This document shows positions 43,098 to 50,729 of a stretch of 64,000 nucleotides of DNA, one piece after another (the stretch's first letter is position 1; every line of letters begins with the position of its first letter). This DNA is from Streptomyces sp. NBRC 110035 (GTDB lineage: Bacteria; Actinomycetota; Actinomycetes; Streptomycetales; Streptomycetaceae). The translations under genes were made by a program, and so were the position numbers. The notes under the pieces were generated by a model. That model saw nothing but the letters and a program-made list of their open reading frames with translations, made no database searches and was not told the DNA's origin. Where the stretch lies: the NCBI RefSeq assembly GCF_000829695.1, contig NZ_BBNN01000016.1, positions 372,001-436,000 on the forward strand. Reading direction: 5' to 3'.

Positions 43098-43919
43098 TCA
43101 GTTCACCGTCGCCGGGTCCGATCCCAGGCGGCGGTCCTCGTTCAGGGCGTTGATCGCCGCGAGGTCCTCCGTGTCCAGGCTGAAGTCGAACACGTCGATG
43201 TTCTCCTCGATCCGCGACGGCGTCACCGACTTGGGGATGACGACGTTGCCGAGCTGGAGGTGCCAGCGCAGGACGACCTGTGCCGGCGTGCGCCCGTGCT
43301 TGCGGGCGACGGCCACGATCGCCGGGACCTCCAGCAGGCCCTTGCCCGAGCCGAGCGGCGACCAGGCCTCCGTGGCGATGCCCCGCTCCGCGTGGTACTC
43401 CCGCGCGGCGGACTGCTGGAGATGCGGATGCAGCTCGATCTGGTTGACGGCCGGGACGACCGACGTCTCCTCGAGCAGGTGCTCCAGGTGCTCGGGCAGG
43501 AAGTTGGACACGCCGATGGCACGGATCCGGCCCTCGGCGTGCAGCTTCTCGAACGCCCGGTACGTGTCGACGTAGCGGCCGCGGGCCGGCATGGGCCAGT
43601 GGATGAGGTACAGGTCCACGTAGTCCAGACCGAGCTTGGACAGGGAGGTGTCGAAAGCGCGCAGGGTGGTGTCGTACCCCTGGTCGTCGTTCCAGAGCTT
43701 GGTGGTGACGAAGAGGTCCTCGCGGGGGACGCCCGAGGCGGCGACGGCCCTGCCGGTCCCTTCCTCGTTGCCGTACACCGCCGCGGTGTCGATGCTGCGG
43801 TAGCCCGCCTCCAGTGCCGCCGTGACGGCCGTCTCGGCCTCGGGGTCCGGTACCTGCCAGACGCCGAAACCCAGTTGGGGCATCGTGACGCCGTTGTTCA
43901 GGGTGATCGGGGGGACCAT
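43098..43919 (-). CDS. Aldo/keto reductase
   Basis: A 273-residue NADPH-dependent reductase of the AKR5-like group (2,5-diketo-gluconate reductase type) that reduces aldehydes or ketones. The catalytic tetrad is visible: Asp in YRSIDTAAVYGNE with Tyr, Lys in FVTTKLWND, and His in YLIHWPMP. NADP-binding residues are in VIPKSVTPSRIEEN. ATG 43919 is used. A GTG two codons earlier (43925) is equally possible because related proteins often have two extra residues before VPPI. It is convergent with the His-rich methyltransferase gene and stands alone. Confidence 0.93.
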   Translation of the reverse strand: MVPPITLNNGVTMPQLGFGVWQVPDPEAETAVTAALEAGYRSIDTAAVYGNEEGTGRAVAASGVPREDLFVTTKLWNDDQGYDTTLRAFDTSLSKLGLDYVDLYLIHWPMPARGRYVDTYRAFEKLHAEGRIRAIGVSNFLPEHLEHLLEETSVVPAVNQIELHPHLQQSAAREYHAERGIATEAWSPLGSGKGLLEVPAIVAVARKHGRTPAQVVLRWHLQLGNVVIPKSVTPSRIEENIDVFDFSLDTEDLAAINALNEDRRLGSDPATVN

Positions 43920-44061
43920 ACTCACGAGCTCTCGATCCTTCGGTCGGTGTCCGGTGGAACTCCCATGGTCAACGATCATCGCCCGTCATGCATTCCGGAC
44001 GGCACATTTCATGCACGGTCAGCGCGCCGCCGGGGCGTCGAACACCGCCGTCCGCCGGACC

Positions 44062-44233
44062 TCACGCGCGGTACAGCGCCTCGGCCTCTTCCGCGTAGGC
44101 CTTCTCGACCGCCCTGCGCCTCGGCTTCGGCTTCAGCGACGGCGTGAGCGGCCCGTGCTCCTCGGCGGACGGCTGCGCCGGAACGCGGAAGGCCCGGATC
44201 GCCTCCGCCTGCGGGACGAGGGCGCCGGCCGCC
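44062..44233 (-). pseudogene. C-terminal remnant of a long-chain acyl-CoA synthetase
   Basis: Read on the minus strand, this stretch encodes ALVPQAEAIRAFRVP, then EEHGPLTPSLKPK, then RRRAVEKAYAEEAEALYRA and a stop at 44062. This is the C-terminal end of FadD-type AMP-forming ligases, where LTPSLK contains the catalytic lysine loop. About 55 residues remain. The upstream bases to 44363 keep no recognisable ligase sequence, no AMP-binding motif is present, and no start codon precedes it in frame. It is a relic left by deletion of at least 500 codons. Confidence 0.82.
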
Positions 44234-44363
44234 CGCCGCCGTCACCTCGGCGTCGTACAGCATCCAGCGGCACTGCGCCGCGGACGGAGTGGGACGGACC
44301 GGCACGAGCCGCGCACCGACGGTGCACCGGACCTCTCCGTCGGCGGGGCGGCGGCCGGGAGGG

Positions 44364-45662
44364 TCACCGCCCCGGCCCCAGCCGGACCGTCACGAACCGG
44401 GGCCGGTACAGGGAGACGTTCCGGCTGAGCGCCACCGCGGCGCCGGACTGCTCGAGCAGGTTCACGTCGTAGCTGAGCACCAGCCGCCCGTCGCCGCTCA
44501 GTTCCGGGTGCGTCTGCGGGTTGTACGCGCCGGTCCCGCCGTGCGGCAGCGCGGGGCTGAACTCCTCCGCCGGGCCGTGCCACGGCCCGGCGGGGGAGCA
44601 GGACCAGTACGCCGCCACCGTGGTCAGTCCCTTGACGCCCGTGGCCATCGTGAACAGGACGTACGTCCCGCCCTCCCGCACCACCGAGAAGGCGCTGCCG
44701 ACACCCGTGCGGTGTCCGTCGCCGAGCACCGGGCGCGGGCGGGCGCGGGTCTGCCACGCCGTGCCGTTCCAGTACTCCCAGGCCGCCGGGTCGCCGAGCC
44801 CGCCCTCCGGTACCCGCGCCGCGTACGCCTGCGAGGCCTCGCGGGAGACGGCCCGGCCGTCGTCGCCGCCGAAGACGTACGTCCACCCGCCCTCCTCGAC
44901 CAGGGTGGTGCCGAACAGCACCCGCCGGGACGGGTCGGGCACATCCCGCTGGTCCAGCACCGTCTCCACCGACTCCAGGCGCAGATCGGACAGGGAGAGC
45001 GTGGCGACCTCGGTGGCGGTCGGCACCCCGTAGATCCACGGGGACTGCCCCGCCGCACGCACCCACAGCAGTACCCGGACCACCTGCTCCGTGGAACCGG
45101 GGGAGCGGGGCTCGACCCGGGCACCGACCGGCCAGCGCCACTGGTCCGGGGCCGGATCGGGGAAGAGCGGGGCGGGGAGCGTGGACTCCAGCCGGCCGTC
45201 GCGCATCAGGACGGCCGAGTTGCGCACCATCGGCGCGCTCGTGTCCCGCCAGGCGTACGGCTCGCCGACCGGGTTGGGCGGGCTGTGCACGCGGCCCAGG
45301 AACGTGTCGGAGAACAGCCACAGCAGCCGGCCGTCGGGCAGCCGCACCGAGTGCGTGCCGTCACCGCCCGTCCAGTCGTCTACGCGGGCGCCGTCGTCGC
45401 CGTAGCGGGCGAACTCGGAGGTGAGGGCGTCGTCCTCGGCCCAGGACGCGACGGTGCGCGGCGTGCAGGCACCACCGTCCGGCCGCCCGTCGTCGTCGCG
45501 GTCCGGCAGGCCCGTGACCAGCACGGTCCCCAGGAGCAGGACCAGGACCAGGCCGATCCAGGTCCCTGGTCCCCGCCGCGGCGGTGTCCGTGGCTGTGGT
45601 CGTGGCGGTGTCCGTGGCGGTACGCGGGTTTCCGCGGGTGCTGGTGCTGCGTCGTCGGGCAC
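44364..45662 (-). CDS. DUF4185 family protein, membrane-anchored or secreted
   Basis: A 432-residue protein. The N-terminal 30 residues are Pro/Arg-rich and are followed by one hydrophobic helix (TWIGLVLVLLLGTVLVTGL, about 33-51). The rest is a probable five-bladed propeller of the DUF4185 type, with LPDGRLLWLFSDTFLGRV, a conserved pattern in this family, then VFGGDDGRAVS and PQTHPELSGDGRLVLSYDVN. The domain should face outside. Some DUF4185-like proteins act on sugars but no catalytic assignment is made. The start is GTG 45662. The upstream repeat array and FdhD gene lie in the same orientation. Confidence 0.85.
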   Translation of the reverse strand: MPDDAAPAPAETRVPPRTPPRPQPRTPPRRGPGTWIGLVLVLLLGTVLVTGLPDRDDDGRPDGGACTPRTVASWAEDDALTSEFARYGDDGARVDDWTGGDGTHSVRLPDGRLLWLFSDTFLGRVHSPPNPVGEPYAWRDTSAPMVRNSAVLMRDGRLESTLPAPLFPDPAPDQWRWPVGARVEPRSPGSTEQVVRVLLWVRAAGQSPWIYGVPTATEVATLSLSDLRLESVETVLDQRDVPDPSRRVLFGTTLVEEGGWTYVFGGDDGRAVSREASQAYAARVPEGGLGDPAAWEYWNGTAWQTRARPRPVLGDGHRTGVGSAFSVVREGGTYVLFTMATGVKGLTTVAAYWSCSPAGPWHGPAEEFSPALPHGGTGAYNPQTHPELSGDGRLVLSYDVNLLEQSGAAVALSRNVSLYRPRFVTVRLGPGR

Positions 45663-45704
45663 GCTCCGGGACGTTAGTGGCCGGAGGGGAGCGGGTCCAT
45701 GGTG

Positions 45705-45744
45705 CCTGACGCCCTGACGCCCTGACGCCCTGACGCCCTGACGC
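45705..45744. repeat. Tandem 8-bp repeat, 5 copies
   Basis: Five exact copies of cctgacgc head-to-tail, between the FdhD and DUF4185 genes. The unit length is not a multiple of three and the array is not in a gene. Confidence 0.9.
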
Positions 45745-45802
45745 CTGCCGTGGTGGCCCTGGGCCGGAGGGAGGGCCCCGCCGCACGGCGGCGGGGGACC
45801 GG

Positions 45803-46651
45803 TCAGCCCTGGGCGGCCGCGGCCCGCAGGGCTATGCGGTCCTCACCCGCGTACACGTTCATGGAACTGCCCCGCAGGAACCCGACCAGCGTCAGCCCCG
45901 TCTCCGCCGCCAGGTCCACGGCCAGTGAGGACGGCGCCGAGACCGCCGCGAGCAGGGGGATGCCGGCCATGACGGCCTTCTGCGCCAGCTCGAAAGAGGC
46001 ACGGCCGGAGACCATCAGCACGGTCCGGGACAGCGGCAGGTTCCCGCCCTGCAGGGCGCGGCCGACCAGCTTGTCGACCGCGTTGTGCCGCCCCACGTCC
46101 TCCCGGACGTCCAGCAGTTCCCCGTCCTCGTCGAACAGGGCCGCCGCGTGCAGGCCGCCCGTCCGGTCGAAGACCCGCTGGGAGGCGCGCAGCCGGTCGG
46201 GCAGGCTCGACAGGAGTTCCGGGGTGACGCGCAGCGGCGGGCTGTCGGCGACGGGGTGGCGGGTCGTGGTGCGCACCGCGTCCAGGCTCGCCTTGCCGCA
46301 CAGGCCGCAGGACGAGGTCGTGTACACGTTCCGCTCGAGCGTGATGTCCGGGGTCCGCACGCCGGGAGCGGTCTGCACGTCGACCACGTTGTAGGTGTTC
46401 ACCCCCTCCGCGGTCGCGCCCGCGCAGTACACGACGTTCCGCAGGTCGGACGCCGTCGCCAGGACCCCTTCGCTGACCAGGAAGCCGACGGCCAGCGCGA
46501 AGTCGTCACCCGGCGTGCGCATCGTGATCGCCAGCGGCTTCCCGTTCAGCCGGATCTCCAGGGGTTCCTCGGTGACGAGCGTGTCCGGGCGGCTGGAGAC
46601 CACCCCGTCCCGGATGCGGACCACCTTGCGTCGTTCTGTGACTCGTCCCAT
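45803..46651 (-). CDS. fdhD: Formate dehydrogenase accessory sulfurtransferase FdhD
   Basis: A 282-residue protein that passes sulfur from a cysteine desulfurase to the molybdenum cofactor of formate dehydrogenase. The CxxC pair SSCGLCGKAS (near residue 115), MRTPGDDFALAVGFL and the C-terminal DVGRHNAVDKLVG and SGRASFELAQKA are all diagnostic. The ATG at 46651 fits the family length of about 280. No formate dehydrogenase subunit gene is in the window, but a damaged oxalate/formate-type transporter lies just upstream on the other strand, which fits a former formate-use locus. Confidence 0.95.
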   Translation of the reverse strand: MGRVTERRKVVRIRDGVVSSRPDTLVTEEPLEIRLNGKPLAITMRTPGDDFALAVGFLVSEGVLATASDLRNVVYCAGATAEGVNTYNVVDVQTAPGVRTPDITLERNVYTTSSCGLCGKASLDAVRTTTRHPVADSPPLRVTPELLSSLPDRLRASQRVFDRTGGLHAAALFDEDGELLDVREDVGRHNAVDKLVGRALQGGNLPLSRTVLMVSGRASFELAQKAVMAGIPLLAAVSAPSSLAVDLAAETGLTLVGFLRGSSMNVYAGEDRIALRAAAAQG

Positions 46652-47014
46652 GTCCCCAGTCCCTGGTCGGTCCGTGGTCGGTCCCGGCTCCGTACGTGCT
46701 GACGGCCGCATCGGCCCCTGACGCACAGGGTGCGGTGCGTCACCGGACCGTCGTGCGGTGAGGTGACCTTCACGATCTCATTGTCCTGCACGGGGTCCCG
46801 CACGTGCAGGATGAGGCCGCAGCCCACCGTGCGGCACCCGCGCGCCGGCCCGGGCCGCGTGCTCACAGGGAGTGGCCGGTCCTCGGCCCCGCCGCACGGC
46901 CCGCGCCGGGAAACCGGTCGGTCCGACCGTTCGCCGCAGACCGCGTACCGTTCACCGCATACGAGCGATCCGCAGGTTCTCAAACACGCGTGGTCTGCCT
47001 ACCGTCCGGGTTTC
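46652..47014. other. Divergent intergenic region, no gene seen
   Basis: This holds the promoters for fdhD (minus) and the transporter pseudogene (plus). Frames here have no recognisable content. The base composition is somewhat less biased near 46760-46800 (catctcattgtcctgcac-like), as expected of promoter DNA, but no operator was recognised. Confidence 0.4.
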
Positions 47015-47450
47015 ATGAGTCCTCCCGTCGCGCCCCCCGGGGTGGAGCCGCTGGCTCGTACCGCCCGCCGCTCTCGCGGTCCACCCCTCCATCGGCCTGG
47101 TGATCCTCTCCTTCTACGGAGGAGGCTTCGCGACCGTCCCGGCCTATCTGAAGGACCTCTTCGGCACCCACCAGGTCGGCGCGATCCACGGGCGGCTGCT
47201 CACCGCGTGGTCCACGGCCGGTGTGCTCGGCCCGCTCATCGTGAACTGGGTCGCCGACCGGCAGGAGGAGGCGGGACGGCACGGCTCGTCGCTGTACGGA
47301 CTGTCCTTCATGATCATGATCGGCCTGCTGGTGGTCGGCTTCGTCGCCAATGAACTCGTCCGTCCCGTACACCCCCGGCACCACGTACCCCGCCCCGACG
47401 AGGCGAAGGAGGCCGCCGATGAGCGGCGAGAACAGCGCGAGTCCGCCTGA
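47015..47450 (+). pseudogene. OFA-type MFS transporter pseudogene (internal deletion, frameshift)
   Basis: Remains of an oxalate/formate-antiporter-like MFS permease. ATG 47015 begins MSPPVAPPG; then an extra G in the CCCCCCGGGG run near 47033-47042 shifts the frame. In the next frame WSRWLVPPAALAVHPSIG is the family's first membrane helix. This is joined directly to LVILSFYGGGFATVPAYLKDLFG from the tenth helix region, so about eight helices are missing. The final two helices and tail are intact (HGRLLTAWSTAGVLGPLIVNW). A GTG at 47100 opens the C-terminal fragment, but it cannot transport. Confidence 0.85.
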
Positions 47451-47574
47451 CCCGGCCACGGCGGGCCCCGGCCGCCGCGGGCTGACCTTCTTCGCCTGGC
47501 TGTGGGTGGGCGTCCCGCTCGCCTACGGCCTGTACGAACTCGTACGGAAGGCGACCCAGCTGTTCACCGGGTGA
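47419..47574 (+). CDS. MFS transporter small subunit
   Basis: A 51-residue protein with one hydrophobic helix (LTFFAWLWVGVPLAYGLYELVRKA, about 22-45) and a Gly/Ser/Pro N-terminal tail. Small single-helix partners of exactly this type follow oxalate/formate-like MFS genes in actinomycetes. The ATG at 47419 has GAAGGAGG upstream at good spacing and overlaps the end of the transporter frame by 32 bases, the usual arrangement. The small gene is intact although its large partner is destroyed. Confidence 0.82.
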   Translation: MSGENSASPPDPATAGPGRRGLTFFAWLWVGVPLAYGLYELVRKATQLFTG

Positions 47575-47717
47575 CACCGCGCCCCGGCCCCTCCGGGGGC
47601 CTGACCGAAGCCGACAAGCGCGGCGCCCGAATCCTGTCGCATCACCTGTCGGCGTACCCGCGAGTCACTGATCAGACTGGTGCATCCCGCAACCACCACA
47701 CGAGGGGGAACCCATTC

Positions 47718-48665
47718 ATGATCGGCTCGCGCATCGCCGCCGTCGGCCACTACCAGCCCGCCCGGGTGCTCACCAACGAGGACCTGGCGGGCATGGTCGA
47801 CACCAGCGACGAGTGGATCACGAGCCGGGTCGGCATCCGCACCCGTCACATCGCGGGCCCCGAGGAGCCCGTCGACGAGCTGGCCGCGCACGCCGCGGCC
47901 AAGGCGCTGGCGGCGGCCGGCCGCACCCCCGGCGACGTCGACCTGGTGCTGGTCGCCACCTCCACCGCGATCGACCGCTCGCCCAACATGGCGGCCCGGG
48001 TCGCCGCACGCCTCGGCATCCCCGGCCCCGCCGCGATGGACATCAACGTGGTGTGCGCCGGATTCACCCACGCGCTCGCCACCGCCGACCACGCGGTACG
48101 CGCCGGATCCGCGCGCCGCGCACTGGTGATCGGCGCCGACAAGATGTCCGAGGTCGCCGACTGGACCGACCGCACCACCTGCGTGCTCGTCGGGGACGGG
48201 GCGGGCGCCGCGGTCGTCGAGGCGACCGACGCACCCGAGGAGCCCGGGATCGGGCCCGTGCTGTGGGGCTCGGTACCGGAGATGGGCAACGCGGTGCGGA
48301 TCGAGGGGACACCGCCGCGGTTCGCCCAGGAGGGCCAGAGCGTGTACCGCTGGGCGACCACACGGCTGCCGTCCATCGCACGCCAGGCCTGCGAGAAGGC
48401 GGGGTACGCCCCGGAGGACCTCGCCGCGGTCGTGCTGCACCAGGCCAACCTGCGGATCATCGAACCCCTCGCGCTCAAGATCGGCGCGGTCAACGCGGTC
48501 GTCGCGCGGGACGTCACCGAGTCGGGCAACACCTCGGCCGCGAGCATCCCGCTCGCCTTCGCCAAGCTCGTCGAGCGGGGCGAGGTGACCTCCGGCGACC
48601 CGGTCCTGCTGTTCGGCTTCGGCGGAAACCTGTCCTACGCCGGGCAGGTCGTCCGCTGCCCCTGA
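47718..48665 (+). CDS. 3-oxoacyl-ACP synthase III-like ketosynthase (FabH family)
   Basis: A 315-residue condensing enzyme that joins an acyl-CoA starter to malonyl-ACP. The Cys-His-Asn triad is complete: Cys in INVVCAGFTHAL, His in VVLHQANLRI, Asn in ESGNTSAASIPLAF. The TSDEWITSRVGIRTRH signature is at about 30-45 and GFGGNLSYAG ends the protein. The ATG at 47718 follows GAGGGGGA. Housekeeping fabH genes of Streptomyces sit in the fabD-fabH-acpP-fabF cluster; this one has no such neighbours, so it is probably a second, specialised copy. Confidence 0.93.
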   Translation: MIGSRIAAVGHYQPARVLTNEDLAGMVDTSDEWITSRVGIRTRHIAGPEEPVDELAAHAAAKALAAAGRTPGDVDLVLVATSTAIDRSPNMAARVAARLGIPGPAAMDINVVCAGFTHALATADHAVRAGSARRALVIGADKMSEVADWTDRTTCVLVGDGAGAAVVEATDAPEEPGIGPVLWGSVPEMGNAVRIEGTPPRFAQEGQSVYRWATTRLPSIARQACEKAGYAPEDLAAVVLHQANLRIIEPLALKIGAVNAVVARDVTESGNTSAASIPLAFAKLVERGEVTSGDPVLLFGFGGNLSYAGQVVRCP

Positions 48666-48870
48666 CGGTTCTCGTACGCCGCCCTCAGCCCTCCGTGCGG
48701 ACGCCCCTCGTACGGGTGTGATGCGGTCACCCCCTCTGTGCGGCGCCTGTACGCCGCGGACCGTGGACGAAAGGCAGTCACTGCCGGCGGTGCCCGTGGA
48801 GCGGCCGGGCGGCCCTGCGGCCGGGCGGGTGCGCCGGCAGCACACCCCCGTCGCCCGGCAGCGCGGCGGG

Positions 48871-49008
48871 AAGTCCTGGGCCGAGCACCGTGACCTGGTC
48901 ACCGCCCTCGTGAACCGCGACGAGCGGCCGGCCGAGCGGCTCGTGCGCGGACACACCGAGCGGACCCGCCGCTCGGACCTCGGCCAGGCGGAGTCCCCGA
49001 AGTCCTGA
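48871..49008 (+). pseudogene. C-terminal remnant of a GntR-family (FCD) regulator
   Basis: In an open frame that runs 48718-49008, the last 45 residues read SWAEHRDLVTALVNRDERPA then ERLVRGHTERTRR. This matches the last two helices of FCD ligand domains (EHR...AL..RD...AE.LVR.H..RTR). No winged-helix DNA-binding domain or metal-binding FCD core precedes it. The frame before residue 50 is Pro/Arg-rich without family content. I read it as a relic of a deleted regulator, not a complete gene. Confidence 0.6.
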
Positions 49009-49193
49009 CGGTGCGTGCCCGGGGCGAGCGGCTCCGCGCGAGCCCCTTTGTCCTGTGAGTGGAAAAAGTAGGGGGCAATTCCTGCGCGACTTCTTCCCAC
49101 CTCCGGCAGCCGCTGCTACGTTCCCTTCGAAAGCACGCCTCACACGTGGCCGGAATCCGGCGCGCAGAGGCCGATCGAGGCGGGGAGGGGTTC

Positions 49194-50384
49194 GTGAGAC
49201 GTATGACGGCACGGCCCGCCAACGCCCACCAGGCCCGACTGCTCAGGCTGTTGCGCGACGGTGGACCCAACTCCCGTGCCCAGCTGGGCGACCAGGTCGA
49301 CCTCTCCCGGTCGAAGCTGGCCGTGGAGGTGGACCGGCTACTGGAGACGGAACTCGTCGTGGCCGACGGACTCGCCGCCTCGCGCGGCGGCCGGCGCTCC
49401 CACAACATCCGTCTCAACCCGCACCTGCGGCTCCTCGGCGTCGACATCGGCGCGACCTCGGTCGACGTCGCCGTCACCAACGCCGAACTGGAGATCCTCG
49501 GGCACATCAACCAGCCCATGGACGTACGCGACGGACCGGTCGCGGTCTTCGAGCAGGTGCTGTCCATGGCGGCGAAGCTGAGGGCTTCGGGACTCGTGGA
49601 GGGGTTCGACGGCGCCGGTATCGGCGTCCCGGGCCCGGTCCGGTTCCCCGAGGGCATCCCGGTGGCGCCGCCGATCATGCCCGGCTGGGACGGCTTCCCC
49701 GTGCGGGAGGCGCTCAGCCAGGACCTCGGCTGCCCGGTCATGGTCGACAACGACGTGAACCTGATGGCGATGGGGGAGCAGCACGCGGGCGTCGCCCGCA
49801 CCGTCCCCGATTTCCTCTGCGTCAAGATCGGTACCGGCATAGGCTGCGGCATCGTCGTCGGCGGTGAGGTCTACCGCGGTACGACGGGCAGCGCCGGCGA
49901 CATCGGACACATCCAGGCCGTACCCGACGGCCGCCCCTGTGCCTGCGGCAACCGGGGCTGCCTGGAGGCCCACTTCAGCGGCGCGGCCCTCGCCAGGGAC
50001 GCGCTGGAGGCCGCCCAGCAGCAGCTCTCCGCCGAACTCGCGAGCCGTCTGGAGGCGAACGGCACGCTCAGCGCCGTCGACGTCGCCGCCGCGGCCGCCG
50101 CGGGGGACGCCACCGCGATCGACCTGATCCGCGAGGGCGGCAGCCGTACCGGCCAGGTCATCGCCGGCCTGGTCAGTTTCTTCAACCCCGGCCTGGTGGT
50201 GATCGGCGGAGGGGTGACCGGTCTCGGCCACACCCTGCTCGCCGCCATCCGCACCCAGGTCTACCGCCAGTCGCTGCCCCTGGCGACCGGCAACCTGCCC
50301 ATCGTCCTCGGGGAGCTGGGCCCCACCGCCGGAGTCATCGGGGCGGCCCGGCTCATCAGCGACCACCTGTTCTCACCCGCGTAA
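49194..50384 (+). CDS. ROK family transcriptional regulator
   Basis: A 396-residue regulator combining a winged helix (about 8-70, AHQARLLRLLRDGGPNSRAQLGDQVDLSRSKLAVEVDRLL) with a ROK sugar-kinase-like domain. GVDIGATSVDVAVTN is the phosphate-binding loop, GAGIGVPGPV and VDNDVNLMAMGE follow, and the zinc motif CACGNRGCLEAH is complete. The GTG at 49194 has GGGGAGGGG five bases upstream, which decides the start. It stands directly before a ribose-type ABC transporter and sugar-modifying enzymes and probably represses them in the absence of the sugar. No operator was identified with confidence. Confidence 0.92.
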   Translation: MRRMTARPANAHQARLLRLLRDGGPNSRAQLGDQVDLSRSKLAVEVDRLLETELVVADGLAASRGGRRSHNIRLNPHLRLLGVDIGATSVDVAVTNAELEILGHINQPMDVRDGPVAVFEQVLSMAAKLRASGLVEGFDGAGIGVPGPVRFPEGIPVAPPIMPGWDGFPVREALSQDLGCPVMVDNDVNLMAMGEQHAGVARTVPDFLCVKIGTGIGCGIVVGGEVYRGTTGSAGDIGHIQAVPDGRPCACGNRGCLEAHFSGAALARDALEAAQQQLSAELASRLEANGTLSAVDVAAAAAAGDATAIDLIREGGSRTGQVIAGLVSFFNPGLVVIGGGVTGLGHTLLAAIRTQVYRQSLPLATGNLPIVLGELGPTAGVIGAARLISDHLFSPA

Positions 50385-50729
50385 ACAACCCACGGCAGCA
50401 CCGCAGCACGGCAGCACGTCACCCGGCTCCACCGCACGGAACGGCAAGTCCGGCTCCGCCGCACGGAACAGCTCCGCCCTCCGCCGCACGAAGCGGCCCG
50501 CCTCATCCACCCGCGGAACAGCGCACCGGCACCACGTACCCCACCCCGCCACACGTACGGCCCCGCACCGCCAGCGCACCACCCGCACCACCCCCGCACC
50601 GCGCACGCCCCCGCACCGTCCCTCCCACACGACGCCGCACCGTCCCGGCGCTCCCGCCTGTCCGAAAACACCCTCCCCGCAGGGGGACCGCCCTGACACC
50701 GGCCCGCACGCCCGCCGAGGGGAATCCGC
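50385..50729. other. Low-complexity CAC/CGC-rich spacer before the ABC operon
   Basis: A stretch of 345 bases without a gene. It is full of short recurring words such as ccgcacgg, gcagcacg, ctccgcc and caccacc, with runs of CAC triplets on the plus strand. No clear hairpin or palindrome stands out. The transporter promoter and any ROK operator should lie here. GAGGGGA at the end is the ribosome site of the gene at 50730. Confidence 0.5.

Noticed and set aside
47100..47450. Treating the C-terminal MFS fragment as a small two-helix membrane protein gene
   Set aside because: No ribosome site precedes the GTG, and the family's first helix lies directly upstream in the same frame after a frameshift, so it is a pseudogene piece.
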